The notes: generated from the letters alone by a model not told the origin. A DNA stretch of 64,000 nucleotides from Elusimicrobiota bacterium (GCA_026388155.1 JAPLKI010000025.1:1-64000); one strand, 5' to 3'. Shown: positions 1-8,670, counted from the stretch's first letter. Numbers and translations are program-made.

Positions 1-38
1 GCCGGCCTTACGCGCGGCGGAGAGTTGCGGAGTTAGCC

Positions 39-80
39 CTTAATGCCGGTTCCGCCCTGCTGGGCCAAACCGGCATTAAG
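39..80. repeat. 13-bp inverted repeat upstream of the recombinase
   Basis: Perfect arms at 39-51 and 68-80 (CTTAATGCCGGTT and its complement). The loop can itself pair GCCC 54-57 with GGGC 62-65. It ends 20 bases before the recombinase start. There is no T-run after either arm, so an operator or recombinase-binding site is at least as likely as a terminator. Function is inferred only from position. Confidence 0.6.
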
Positions 81-100
81 CGCAAGGTATGGGAGGTCTT

Positions 101-1714
101 ATGCAAAACCAAGACATGCGGTATTTCCTTTATGCCAGAAAGTCCACGGACGAACCTGATAGGCAAATCCTATCCATAGAGGCGCAGCTTGCCGAGCTCC
201 GGGAGTACGCCCTGAAAGAAGGGCTTCTCATAGTCAAAGAGTTCATCGAGAGCAAGACCGCCAAGGAGCCCGGCCGCGAAATCTTCAATACGATGATAGC
301 CTCCATGGAAGACGGCAAGGCGCAGGGCATAATCGCCTGGCACCCGGACAGGCTTTGCCGCAATTCCATCGACGGCGGAAAAATTATCTACCTTGTAGAC
401 ACAGGCAAGATAACAGCTCTAAAGTTCCCTACTTTTTGGTTTGACCCCACGCCACAGGGCAAGTTCATGCTCTCAATCGCGTTCGGCCAGTCCAAATACT
501 ACGTCGATAACCTTTCGGAAAATATCCGGCGCGGCTTCCGTCAAAAACTCCGCAATGGTATCTGGCCCTGTTGTGCACCGCTCGGCTACCTGAACGATAA
601 GAACACCAAGACGATATATCCGGATAAAGACCGGGCGGTCTTTATCCGGAAGACCTTTGAGCTTTATGCTACCGGCGATTACCCGTTGGCCGAAGTGCGG
701 CGCATAATGAACGAGGTTGGACTGAAAGGGCGGCATACCGCCCTTTCAGTAGGGAACTATCAGTATATGCTCAAGAACCCCGTCTATTACGGGCTTATAA
801 GGTATAAGGGCGAACTCTACGAGGGAAAGCACGAGCCGATCATAACCAAGGCTCTATTTGATACGTGCCAGGCCGTAATGCTCCGTAAAAGCAAGCCCAA
901 GGGGCCAAGGTTGAAGCCGTACACCTATCGTGGGGTCTTCCACTGTTCCACTTGTGGCTGCTTCATTACTACGGAAACACAGAAGTCCCATAATTATCTC
1001 CGCTGTACCAAACGGAAAGGGCCTTGCGACGAACACTTTGTACGCGAGGAAGTTATAGAGGAACAGATAAAAGGAGAACTAAAATCTGTTTCCTTACCCC
1101 CGGCCCTGGCAAACGGGCTCATCCTGATGGCGGAAAAGGAACGAGCCGCGTTTGCCCAGGCCGGGGATAGTGCCCGGCAAAAGCTGCGAGGTGAGTTGGT
1201 TATCCTTACAGACCAATTGGGCAAGTTGCTGGATTTGGTACTGCAAGGCCACCTTACACAGTCCGAGTACGCTGAACGTAAAGCCCAATTGGTCAATGGG
1301 AAAAAGGAAATTGAAAACAAACTCGCAGCTTTTGCCCGGCAGGGAGCCAATCGGTTCGAACCGGAGCTAGAACTATATCGCGAGGCGGTTCACGTCGGGG
1401 AATTGGCGGAGAGCGGAAAAGCGGAGGAAAACCGGGAAAAGTTGAAAAAGATCGGTTCGAACTTCCGTATCGGCAGGCGGCGGCTTTCCGTCGAGTTCAA
1501 AAAACCTTGGGAATTTATATTTAATTTTAATTCTGCGCGCGCAGAAAATAATAATTTTTCTGCCGATTTTTTTAAAAGTGAAAAACTTCGGAAAGGGAGG
1601 GATTCGAACCCTCGATACCCTTTTGAGGTATACAGACTTTCCAGGTCTGCGCCTTCAACCACTCGGCCACCTTTCCATCTGTCGCGCCCTTCGCATACTC
1701 ACGCTCAGGGTTGA
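101..1714 (+). CDS. Large serine recombinase (site-specific integrase)
   Basis: Resolvase-type catalytic domain at the N-terminus with the nucleophile Ser15 in YARKSTD and a conserved Arg in the WHPDRLCRN segment. A recombinase domain follows, then a Cys4 zinc ribbon (CSTC, then two more Cys) and a coiled coil, the order expected of large serine integrases. I chose ATG 101 over ATG 89 because GGGAGG lies six bases before it. The last ~40 codons are AT-rich and then pass antisense through the tRNA-Ser gene at 1589-1676, so the natural C-terminus has probably been replaced by the integration junction. The rest of the element would lie left of the window. The tRNA probably marks the attachment site; tyrosine integrases use tRNA genes far more often than serine ones do. 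Confidence 0.9.
   Translation: MQNQDMRYFLYARKSTDEPDRQILSIEAQLAELREYALKEGLLIVKEFIESKTAKEPGREIFNTMIASMEDGKAQGIIAWHPDRLCRNSIDGGKIIYLVDTGKITALKFPTFWFDPTPQGKFMLSIAFGQSKYYVDNLSENIRRGFRQKLRNGIWPCCAPLGYLNDKNTKTIYPDKDRAVFIRKTFELYATGDYPLAEVRRIMNEVGLKGRHTALSVGNYQYMLKNPVYYGLIRYKGELYEGKHEPIITKALFDTCQAVMLRKSKPKGPRLKPYTYRGVFHCSTCGCFITTETQKSHNYLRCTKRKGPCDEHFVREEVIEEQIKGELKSVSLPPALANGLILMAEKERAAFAQAGDSARQKLRGELVILTDQLGKLLDLVLQGHLTQSEYAERKAQLVNGKKEIENKLAAFARQGANRFEPELELYREAVHVGELAESGKAEENREKLKKIGSNFRIGRRRLSVEFKKPWEFIFNFNSARAENNNFSADFFKSEKLRKGRDSNPRYPFEVYRLSRSAPSTTRPPFHLSRPSHTHAQG
1531..1563. repeat. Overlapping palindromes downstream of tRNA-Ser
   Basis: The 16-base palindrome TTCTGCGCGCGCAGAA at 1531-1546 overlaps a second hairpin at 1541-1563 (GCAGAAAA / TTTTCTGC on the minus strand). 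They lie about 26 bases past the tRNA 3' end, so on the minus strand they could end the tRNA transcript. They also sit where the att junction of the integrated element is expected. Confidence 0.45.
1589..1676 (-). tRNA. tRNA-Ser(GGA)
   Basis: On the minus strand the sequence folds as a long-variable-arm tRNA. The acceptor stem is GGAAAGG/CCTTTCC, the D-arm is of the GTGGCCGAGTGG type, and the anticodon loop is CTGGAAA with anticodon GGA. A serine-type variable arm and a GGTTCGAATCC T-arm follow. The discriminator base is G, as expected for Ser, and CCA is not encoded. The recombinase reading frame covers the whole gene in antisense, which fits use of the tRNA 3' part as an integration site. 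Confidence 0.95.
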
Positions 1715-1754
1715 TTAGCAACCGGCCTTTAAGCGGTAACGGCCGGCGCTCCAT

Positions 1755-1800
1755 GAGGGGAAACCGCTACTGCGGTGTCCCCTCAGCTGTTGGGAAGGGG
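1755..1800. repeat. Intergenic hairpin repeat, copy 1
   Basis: Arms GAGGGGAAACCGC and GCGGTGTCCCCTC fold around a 4-base loop with one mismatch, followed by GTTGGGAAGGGG. A related copy in reverse orientation lies at 21021-21063, sharing GGGGAAACCGC, TGCGGTGTC and GTTGGGAAGGGG. The rest of 1677-1967 shows no gene; it contains small GC-rich palindromes such as CCGGCC/GGCCGG near 1725-1745. Confidence 0.6.
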
Positions 1801-1991
1801 TGGAGCTAAGCTCCCCTTCATCGTTCGCTTTGCCGCTTTTGGCGGCCCGCTTACTGAACCCCTTCTATAAGGTCCCCGCGCTCACTAACGAAGGTGATCG
1901 CGCGGGCATATCATACCCCTCACCTGCGGCAGATGTGGGGCGGAAAAATGCTCTGTTTTTTAATTTTATGATATTTGATAGTATAAATACA

Positions 1992-2462
1992 GTGAAAAAG
2001 AAAGAAACCATTGAACTTGTGGCCACCAACCGTAAAGCCCGCCACGATTATTTTATCCTTGAAACCTTTGAGGCCGGTATCGCGCTTGAAGGGCCCGAGG
2101 TTAAATCCCTGCGCCTTAAGCAGGCTGTCATTACACAGGGATTCGCCCGGGTTGAAAACGGCTCGGTTTTGCTTTACGGTCTGCACATAGCGCCCTATGC
2201 CTATAATACGATGAAAGACATTGATCCGCTAAGAGCCCGCAAGCTGCTATTAAAACGCGGTGAAATACACAAACTGGGCAATGCCACCGCCATCAAGGGG
2301 AATACGCTGGTAGCGCTTGAAGTTTATTTCAAGAAAGGCTGGGCCAAAGTGCTTTTGGGGCTTGCCAAGGGCAAAAACGCCTCCGACCGCCACGAGCAAA
2401 TAAAGAAACGGGATATAGACCGCGAACTTCGCAGGGAGTTGGGCGATAAATTTAAAGGGTAA
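1992..2462 (+). CDS. smpB: SsrA-binding protein SmpB
   Basis: SmpB binds tmRNA and delivers it to stalled ribosomes for trans-translation. The 156-residue product has the family signature from the start (ATNRKARHDYFI, then ALEGPEVKSLR), the central YFKKGWAKV strand, and the basic tail KKRDIDRELRR that enters the decoding centre. I chose GTG 1992 because it gives the usual family length and N-terminus. ATG 1968 is the alternative; longer in-frame starts add non-homologous residues. No Shine-Dalgarno sequence precedes either start; TATAAA lies at 1982-1987. The tmRNA gene itself was not found nearby. Confidence 0.95.
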   Translation: MKKKETIELVATNRKARHDYFILETFEAGIALEGPEVKSLRLKQAVITQGFARVENGSVLLYGLHIAPYAYNTMKDIDPLRARKLLLKRGEIHKLGNATAIKGNTLVALEVYFKKGWAKVLLGLAKGKNASDRHEQIKKRDIDRELRRELGDKFKG

Positions 2463-2575
2463 AGAAGAGATTACAGCGATGGGGAAGAGATGATGGCGCA
2501 GAGATTAACGAATTGTTGGTTCATCGTTGTAATCATGTCGTTTTATCCGCTGTCTGTTATAGCGGGAATCTCCGC

Positions 2576-3292
2576 CTAGAACCTCAATCCCGTACTGGCG
2601 TTAGCCAGTGTGCGGCCGTGCGTGAAAGTCAATCCGCCTGACAGATAAGCCAAATTCAATTTAACTTTCAAACCAAAAGTATAGCGGGGTTCAAAAACAT
2701 ATATTGTTTTGCCGATAAACGCCGTATTATTCGTGTTTTGTGGCGTCAATTGCGTATAGTCAAAACCGGCTCCGAAGTACGGAGCCACATGCGCGGCATT
2801 AAGGGAAAACATGAGGCCTGAGTTAAAGTGCACGGCGTAAAAAAACTTATAAACAGCCAGGTCGCCCATAGTAATAAGCATCATCTGCATATAATGAGGC
2901 GCGTCTGAAACTTTCCTGAGGCCGTAACGAAGCCCCCCGCCGGCGACAGTAAGCCCCTGATGGGATCCTGCGCGTATAAACCCGTCCAGGCGGTAGGGCA
3001 TGCCTATATCGGCCTGCACCAGGGTAAGCCCGAACGGATGATCGTTTTCCAGAATAGTGTCATTCTTTTCAGGCGCGAACTGCATGGAGCTTTTAATACC
3101 TATGTCAAAACCTGAAAAACCGAGAGAGCGCGCGGTCTGGTTTGAGCCGGACCCGAGCAGACCTCCTAAATCTCTGGCAAAAGGCTTAAGGTCCGACTTC
3201 AACGCGAAAAGAAAATTTGTATAACCGGCAGCCGAAACCGCCGCCGGAGCCAGCATGCATAGCGCACAAGCCGCAAAAAATATTTTTTTCAT
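2576..3292 (-). CDS. Secreted outer-membrane beta-barrel protein, unknown function
   Basis: 238 residues with a clear signal peptide (about 1-21, cleavage near AVSAAG). The remainder alternates polar and aromatic residues in short strands and ends in a C-terminal Phe (STGLRF), as BAM-inserted barrels do. No enzyme motif is visible. It lies 48 bases upstream of the start of... nothing it obviously partners with: the next gene downstream is convergent smpB and the gene behind it is the pilus-type ATPase. Probably an OmpW- or OmpA-like small barrel of 8 to 10 strands; the family is not recognised. Confidence 0.75.
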   Translation of the reverse strand: MKKIFFAACALCMLAPAAVSAAGYTNFLFALKSDLKPFARDLGGLLGSGSNQTARSLGFSGFDIGIKSSMQFAPEKNDTILENDHPFGLTLVQADIGMPYRLDGFIRAGSHQGLTVAGGGLRYGLRKVSDAPHYMQMMLITMGDLAVYKFFYAVHFNSGLMFSLNAAHVAPYFGAGFDYTQLTPQNTNNTAFIGKTIYVFEPRYTFGLKVKLNLAYLSGGLTFTHGRTLANASTGLRF

Positions 3293-3339
3293 CGTTTAAA
3301 ACCTTGTTCCTGCGGCTTCCAGGGCAAGAACTTTTCAGA

Positions 3340-5121
3340 TTACGACGCGCCGCCAAGGACTTCCTTCACCGTGGTAAGTCCAAGAAGCACCTTTTCAAGC
3401 CCATCCATGGCGATGGTGCGCATGCCGCCTTTCATGGCCAAATTTTTAATCGGTATGGCGGAAGGATCTTTAAGTATCTGCGCGCGGATTCCGTCATCCA
3501 GTATAAGAAGTTCGTGCATACCCACGCGCCCTTTGTAGCCGCTGCTCTTGCACTCGTCGCAGCCCTTCGGCCTGAAAATTTTCCTGCCCGGCGGAATAGT
3601 CACATTACAAGCTTCAAACACCGCGCGCTCTTCCGGGGAAATTTCGGCTTCTTCCTTGCATTTGCAAAGCCGCCTTGCCAGACGCTGGGCAAGCACAGCT
3701 TTCATGGTATTTGCCACAACGAACGGCGGCAGCCCCATCTGGGTAAGGCGCTCCAGCGCCGAAGGAGAATCGTTGGTGTGTATGGTTGAAAAAACCAAGT
3801 GCCCCGTCATGGCGGCTTCAAGGGCTATGCGGGCGGTTTCACCATCGCGTATTTCCCCCACCATTATGACATCCGGGTCAAGGCGCATAAAAGAGCGGAG
3901 CGCCGAGGCAAAATCGAATATTTTATCCACCCCGAGCTTGATCTCGGGATTTACCGGCACCTGCACTATGCCGTCGATGTTGTATTCCACGGGGTTTTCC
4001 GCCGTGAGTATTTTAATGTCGGGGCGGTTTACATAGTTCAGGCAGCCGTAAAGCGTGGTTGATTTGCCCGAGCCCGTGGGCCCGCACACGAGCACCAGGC
4101 CGAAATTCTTTTTGCCTCCTATGCCCTGAAACTGCGCCAAAAGTTTCTTTTCCGTGTCCGGCAAAAAGCCCATTACCTTTATGTCAACGCGCACTGAGGC
4201 GCGGTCAAGGATACGCATTACGCACGACTCGCCATAAACCGTGGGGATCATTTCAACGCGGAACTCTATAGGGTTCCCCTTGGCTATTATCTGTATGCGG
4301 CCGCTCTGCGGAATGCGGCGCTCGGTTATGTCCATTGAGTTTGTGAGAATTTTTATCTTGGCGGTTACGGCGTTGCGGTAAGCCCAGGGTATAAGAAAAG
4401 AGGCCGCATGCAGCATGCCATCCACGCGGTAACGTATAAGCACCTTGCTGTTTTTTCCGGTGGCATCTTCAAAAGGCTCTATATGTATATCGGAGGCCTT
4501 TAAGTTAAGGGCTCCCAGTATTATTGCGTTTACCAGCTTTTCCACCTCGGGAGCGTTGGCGTCCACATCCGAGATGTCTTTTTTTGAATCGTCCCCCGCC
4601 AGCGAAAACCCCTCTTCATCGGGAACCTTGGCGGCCACGGATTCCACCAGCTTGTTTACCGCGGCGCTGTCGCCGCGGCCGTAAACATTTTCAAGCAATC
4701 TGGTGATTATCTGGGGGAGCGCGAGGAAGGCCTCCACTTCAAGCCCGGTGCGCAAACCGATATCTTCCACCACCAAAAAATCCCTCGGGTCAGCCATCGC
4801 CAAAAACAACTTATTATCCTGGTGCGCGAAAGGCACGCAAAGCTGCTTCCTGGCCATAGCCTCGGGCACAAGCCGCACAATTTCCTTGGAAGGATTTACT
4901 TTAGACAGATCTATGGCTTTGAATCCCCATTCGGCGGCAAGGATTTTAAGAAGCTTGAGTTCCGGAATAAGCCCTAATTCGGCCAGGACCTGCATTAAAG
5001 ATTTGTTTTCTTTTTTGGCGGTTTCCTCAGCGGCCGTCACCTTATCCTCAGGGACAAGCTTCTCCTCTATGAGGATTTCCCTCACATTCCTTTTTCGCTG
5101 AAGTCCTTTAGCCAAAATCAT
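3340..5121 (-). CDS. Type IV pilus / type II secretion assembly ATPase (PilB/GspE family)
   Basis: Cytoplasmic hexameric ATPase that powers pilin polymerisation. Residues 1-150 form the MshEN/GspE N-terminal domain. The Walker A motif GPTGSGKSTT is near residues 344-353 and the Walker B region DPDVIMVGEIRD near 410. His-box segments follow (TGHLVFSTIHTND), and a C-terminal zinc site uses CKC and CDEC cysteines near 485 and 522. At 593 residues it is of normal family length. No other pil or gsp gene lies in the window, so PilB and GspE cannot be separated. Its promoter, TTGCAA-17-TATAAT, lies only 11 bases before the ATG, with no Shine-Dalgarno sequence. Confidence 0.95.
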   Translation of the reverse strand: MILAKGLQRKRNVREILIEEKLVPEDKVTAAEETAKKENKSLMQVLAELGLIPELKLLKILAAEWGFKAIDLSKVNPSKEIVRLVPEAMARKQLCVPFAHQDNKLFLAMADPRDFLVVEDIGLRTGLEVEAFLALPQIITRLLENVYGRGDSAAVNKLVESVAAKVPDEEGFSLAGDDSKKDISDVDANAPEVEKLVNAIILGALNLKASDIHIEPFEDATGKNSKVLIRYRVDGMLHAASFLIPWAYRNAVTAKIKILTNSMDITERRIPQSGRIQIIAKGNPIEFRVEMIPTVYGESCVMRILDRASVRVDIKVMGFLPDTEKKLLAQFQGIGGKKNFGLVLVCGPTGSGKSTTLYGCLNYVNRPDIKILTAENPVEYNIDGIVQVPVNPEIKLGVDKIFDFASALRSFMRLDPDVIMVGEIRDGETARIALEAAMTGHLVFSTIHTNDSPSALERLTQMGLPPFVVANTMKAVLAQRLARRLCKCKEEAEISPEERAVFEACNVTIPPGRKIFRPKGCDECKSSGYKGRVGMHELLILDDGIRAQILKDPSAIPIKNLAMKGGMRTIAMDGLEKVLLGLTTVKEVLGGAS

Positions 5122-5132
5122 ATCAGTTTATA

Positions 5133-5161
5133 ATTATAAACATATTCGCCGGCTTTTGCAA
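5133..5161 (-). promoter_or_regulatory. Near-leaderless sigma70 promoter of the PilB/GspE gene
   Basis: On the minus strand TTGCAA (5156-5161) is separated by 17 bases from TATAAT (5133-5138). The start codon is 11 bases past the -10 box, so the predicted transcript begins about 4 to 5 bases before the ATG. Confidence 0.65.
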
Positions 5162-5180
5162 TGCTATGATAGCGCTGAGG

Positions 5181-5300
5181 CGCTAGAAGCTCTGAAGTCT
5201 GAAGTTAACTAAATTTGAAGAGGCCGTTTGTCGGCCATGGATCTGTGGCCGACAAACGGCCTTCCGGAACTTCAGCGCTTCAGGGCTTCAGAACTTCAGG
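5181..5300. repeat. CTGAAG-word fold-back element with central 15-bp stem
   Basis: A perfect inverted repeat, 5222-5236 with 5247-5261 (GGCCGTTTGTCGGCC and complement), is flanked on the left by CTGAAG words and on the right by CTTCAG words, so the whole block folds back on itself. It lies between the DUF192 gene and the upstream region of the ATPase gene, both on the minus strand. A second block of the same design is at 37887-38015. The stem could terminate transcription, but there is no T-run. Confidence 0.75.
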
Positions 5301-5306
5301 ACTGGT

Positions 5307-5645
5307 TTACCGGAAGGCCAACTGGTCGCCGACTGCCAGCCTGCCCCCGCAGCGGCCCGCGTTAAGCTCCAGCACGCTTTTTGCCCCGTAAACCCACGGC
5401 GAGAAGCGCCATGGCTTCAGATTTTCAACGACCCTGAGTGTTTTTAGATTTTCATCCAAAAATACGGCGTCTATGGCGAAGCTCATGAAACACATATGTA
5501 TCATGGCGCACGGGAAAAGCCACAGCCCCTCCTCTTCGCCAATGGAACGGCGCGGAATAAGGCCAAAAAGCCGGCTTGAAAAAGTATCCGCTTTCCGGGC
5601 CTGTGAAACCACGGACAGATTTCTTGTAAGGTTGAAAACGATCAT
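5307..5645 (-). CDS. DUF192 family protein
   Basis: 112 residues matching the DUF192 fold: the short N-terminal strand with TFSSRLFGL, the core WLFPCAMIHMCFMSFAIDAVFLD, and the C-terminal GAKSVLELNAG segment. Biochemical role is unknown for the family. Unlike many homologues it has no signal peptide. GAGGAG lies eight bases before the ATG, supporting the start. Confidence 0.88.
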   Translation of the reverse strand: MIVFNLTRNLSVVSQARKADTFSSRLFGLIPRRSIGEEEGLWLFPCAMIHMCFMSFAIDAVFLDENLKTLRVVENLKPWRFSPWVYGAKSVLELNAGRCGGRLAVGDQLAFR

Positions 5646-5749
5646 TTAAACATCTCCTCTGAAAGGTTGCAGGCAACAGGTTACAGGTGACAGGCAGAGG
5701 GCAATCCCGCAGCTTAAGTTCTTAGTGTTTCCTGCTGCCTGTTACCCGC

Positions 5750-7444
5750 TTACCTTATCACGGCGAACTTGCCTTTCGCGCTTCCTTTGTCGGTTTTAAG
5801 GTGAAAAACATAAACGCCGCTTGCCACGAAAAACCCCGACTCGTTTTTCCCATCCCAACCGGGGCTTGAAAGTTTTTTCACAAGTTCACCTTCCTGGGTG
5901 TAAATTCTAAGCTCAACATTTCCCGCCAAAAGTTCAGTCGGAATGGTAAAAACAATAGTTTTGTCGGTTTTAGGCCGGAAAGGATTTGGTAAAGGCAGCG
6001 ATTTAAAGGCGCCTTTAAAATCCGCATATGTATTATTAACGGCAAGACGCATAGCTTTCAAAGCGTTTATACGGCCGAAACCAAAGTACTGGTCGGCCCC
6101 CGGCATGCCAAGATCGTCAGCGGAATTTTTCATTATATCCCAAACTTGGCCGGGAGAAAGTCCCGGTTTGGCTGACCAGATAAGCGCCGCAAGTCCCGAA
6201 ACCATGGGGGCCGAAAATGAAGTGCCGGAAGCGTAGGTGTAGGCGCCGGCTAGATCCGTGGTTAAAAGATTATCGCCAGGCGCCGTAAGCCCGCCCTGGG
6301 TCATCTCTGAACCGTAATTTGAGAAAGAAGCCAGATTGTCGCCTGAGTCAGTAGCCCCTACCGGAATTACATGCGAGCAATTAGCCGGAGAATCGACATA
6401 AGAAGACTCATTGCCGCCGGCCGCCACAATAAGCAGCCCTGCTGCGTAAGCGGAATTTACCGCCGCCTGCAACTGTCCGGAGGAATCACAAGTGCCGGGC
6501 GAACCAAGGCTCATATTGATTATTATTCTGCCGATACCGGGCGAATTATTCTGGGTGACGGCATAATTTATAGCCGCGGATATGGTGGCGTCGTCCGTGG
6601 AACAGGAGCCGGTTCCGCTTTTATCGCCGCAGTTTGGCGTACAGTCATTATCGCTAAAGACCTTAAGAGAAAGCAGCTTCGCCCCCCAGGACATTCCGGC
6701 TATGCCGATGCCGTTGTCGGTGGAGGCGGCGGCCACCCCCGCGGCATGAGTGGCATGATTACAGGCGGGGGTGGGCGCGTTCGGGCTCTGGGCGCTTAAC
6801 TGGTTGGGATCAAAAAATTGGCTTTGGCCGGTAAGCTTGCCGGAAAGATCCGGATGCGTCCCGTCTATACCGGTATCAAGAATGGCGACTGTGATTGTAT
6901 TGGATGAGCCGGTATCGAATTCCCATGCGGAAGTTGCAAGCACGTTCACAAGCGCGTACTGGGAAGAAAGTAAAGGGTCGTTTGGAGTCTTTTTTACCCT
7001 GTAGGCCCGGTCCGGCTCCGCAGCTTCAAGACCGGTGACATTTTTTGCCAGGGCGAGTCCCCGCGTTACCGTCATGCCGTCAGGCAGGCCGACAAGCGTC
7101 CAACCGGTAGAGTCGAATTCCTTAAGAACGGCAAGACCGGCGGATGCAAGGTGTTTTTTTTTAGTTTCAGCGTCGGTTCCCGCCTTAAAGCGGGCAAAGA
7201 TCATTCCGCTTGCCGCTTCAACCGCGACTCTGGCATGGCCTGAAACCGCCGGGTAAGCCGGAAAGAGTTTCTCTGTTTTGAGAGCGAAGCAAGCCGGCTC
7301 AAGACAGCATAAAAGAGCCAGAAAAGCGGCGAGTATCCGCCGCATTCCGGCCATACTACTGCCCGGTTGGGATCTGAATGGCAGGGAACAAAAGGAGTAT
7401 ACGGAACAAAAAACGGCAAACGGCAATGCGGCAAAAAAAGTCAT
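5750..7444 (-). CDS. Secreted subtilisin-like serine protease (S8) with C-terminal FlgD-like domain
   Basis: Catalytic Asp near 187 (VAILDTGIDGTHPD), His near 231 (HATHAAG) and Ser near 408 (GTSFSAPM) are all present. An I9-type propeptide precedes them (about 65-150). The last ~85 residues form an Ig-like FlgD/T9SS-type beta-sandwich (PNPFRP, then LRIYTQEGELVKKL and a GVYVFHL motif), common at the ends of exported proteins. The ATG at 7444 has AGGAG eight bases upstream, yet a second start at 7345 opens a more typical signal peptide (RRILAAFLALLCC). Both starts give a secreted protein; 7444 adds a second hydrophobic stretch. Confidence 0.92.
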   Translation of the reverse strand: MTFFAALPFAVFCSVYSFCSLPFRSQPGSSMAGMRRILAAFLALLCCLEPACFALKTEKLFPAYPAVSGHARVAVEAASGMIFARFKAGTDAETKKKHLASAGLAVLKEFDSTGWTLVGLPDGMTVTRGLALAKNVTGLEAAEPDRAYRVKKTPNDPLLSSQYALVNVLATSAWEFDTGSSNTITVAILDTGIDGTHPDLSGKLTGQSQFFDPNQLSAQSPNAPTPACNHATHAAGVAAASTDNGIGIAGMSWGAKLLSLKVFSDNDCTPNCGDKSGTGSCSTDDATISAAINYAVTQNNSPGIGRIIINMSLGSPGTCDSSGQLQAAVNSAYAAGLLIVAAGGNESSYVDSPANCSHVIPVGATDSGDNLASFSNYGSEMTQGGLTAPGDNLLTTDLAGAYTYASGTSFSAPMVSGLAALIWSAKPGLSPGQVWDIMKNSADDLGMPGADQYFGFGRINALKAMRLAVNNTYADFKGAFKSLPLPNPFRPKTDKTIVFTIPTELLAGNVELRIYTQEGELVKKLSSPGWDGKNESGFFVASGVYVFHLKTDKGSAKGKFAVIR

Positions 7445-7466
7445 CTTTGCTCCTACCGATTACCGG

Positions 7467-7997
7467 TTACTGCTTTTTCCTGGGATTTTTCAGCGCTTTG
7501 GCATAGGCCTCTTTAATGAGCTTTTCGGCTTTGGCTTTTAACGCGGAGTCGTTTATTTTAAAGTCTTCAGGCCAGCCGATCCATAACCCGCCGGGCTCGC
7601 GCGAAGAATTCATTACGCCGGCCGTCACCAGCAATTCCCCGTCAAAGGCCGTGTCAGCGTTGGCAAGGCGGGTTTTTGATTTAAGCATTTTAACGCCTGT
7701 CACGCTTATTTTTGGTTCGGCGCCGGGCGGGTTTTTGCATACGCCTTTGGAAAGGCAGGCCTCTATTTTGGCGTAAAGGCCCTTTGAAAGAAGTTTTATG
7801 TCTTCGTAGGTGCGTTCCTTATATTCGGTGACCGGCATTACCACGGCATTTTTCCGCCAACTTATCCCCTTCACTTCAATAACACCGGAAAAGACAATAG
7901 CGGCTACGGGAACGGTGCTTAATTTTACGACCTCAAGCGCCGGCGCACTGACCGTGACGAAAAAAAAAGCCAGAAAAAAAACGGTTTTACTTTTCAT
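7467..7997 (-). CDS. Secreted protein of unknown function
   Basis: 176 residues with a signal peptide (KTVFFLAFFFVTVSAPA) and a mixed alpha/beta body ending in a Lys-rich helix. Two cysteines sit close together (ACLSKGVCKNPP) and may form a disulfide. No family is recognised. AAGGGGG gives a good ribosome-binding site. The start overlaps the end of the HAD gene by 11 bases, so the two genes are co-transcribed, and the protease gene follows 22 bases later. Confidence 0.75.
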   Translation of the reverse strand: MKSKTVFFLAFFFVTVSAPALEVVKLSTVPVAAIVFSGVIEVKGISWRKNAVVMPVTEYKERTYEDIKLLSKGLYAKIEACLSKGVCKNPPGAEPKISVTGVKMLKSKTRLANADTAFDGELLVTAGVMNSSREPGGLWIGWPEDFKINDSALKAKAEKLIKEAYAKALKNPRKKQ

Positions 7998-8670
7998 TCA
8001 TCCCCCTTATGACCGCAAGCAGATCATGGATATCGTCCAGCTCGTAATCGGCTCCGGAAACCTTGGTGTCGAACTCATTGCCATATTTAGCCCAGGCCGT
8101 CTGGATACCAAGATTTTTGGCGCCTGTAATGTCTCGTTCGGCCCAATCGCCGACCATCACCGCCTCCGCGGGTTTTACCTTTAAAAGTTCAAGTATTTTT
8201 TTGAAAGGCTTGGGAGAGGGTTTTTTCTCGCCCGTATCGTCCAAGGTGACCACATGGTCAAAATAGTGGTGAAGGCCTAAACCGACTATGCGCAGCCAGA
8301 CAGGCAGGCGCGGGGCGTCCGAAACCACGCCCATTTTAACCCCGGCCTTTAAAAGCTCGGTGAGGGTGAGTTTTACATGCGGGTAGAGGGTCATGTGTCC
8401 CTCTTTGGCCCGCTTGTAGCCGATGATCCCCGCGGCTAAAATTTTGTAATCTATCTGGCCGAACTCGCTGGTAAGAACCTTATCGAAGATATTCTGATCC
8501 TCTATCCCTTCCGCCCAATAGACCTTGAAAATTTTGTCCACCATTTTATCTTTCGGCGTGCTCAAGCCCGCGTCTATCATGGCGTCCACAGCCGCGTCCA
8601 CGGAGGCGCGCTTCATACGCATGAAATCCATGAGGGTATTGTCGATGTCAAAAATTACGGCTTTTATCAT
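7987..8670 (-). CDS. HAD-superfamily hydrolase (phosphatase)
   Basis: 227 residues. Motif I is FDIDNTLMD with the nucleophilic Asp8 and acid Asp10, motif II is VVSDA, motif III is a Lys in KKPSPKPF, and motif IV is MVGDWAERDI. The helical cap between motifs I and II matches the YjjG/phosphoglycolate-phosphatase type, so a small phosphorylated metabolite is the likely substrate. AAGGA precedes the ATG. First gene of a three-gene minus-strand run with the secreted protein and the subtilisin; no functional link is evident. Confidence 0.92.
   Translation of the reverse strand: MIKAVIFDIDNTLMDFMRMKRASVDAAVDAMIDAGLSTPKDKMVDKIFKVYWAEGIEDQNIFDKVLTSEFGQIDYKILAAGIIGYKRAKEGHMTLYPHVKLTLTELLKAGVKMGVVSDAPRLPVWLRIVGLGLHHYFDHVVTLDDTGEKKPSPKPFKKILELLKVKPAEAVMVGDWAERDITGAKNLGIQTAWAKYGNEFDTKVSGADYELDDIHDLLAVIRGMNEK

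Noticed and set aside
1677-1967. Possible tmRNA gene next to smpB
   Set aside because: Neither strand shows the tRNA-Ala-like ends or a tag reading frame; only repeats and small palindromes are present.
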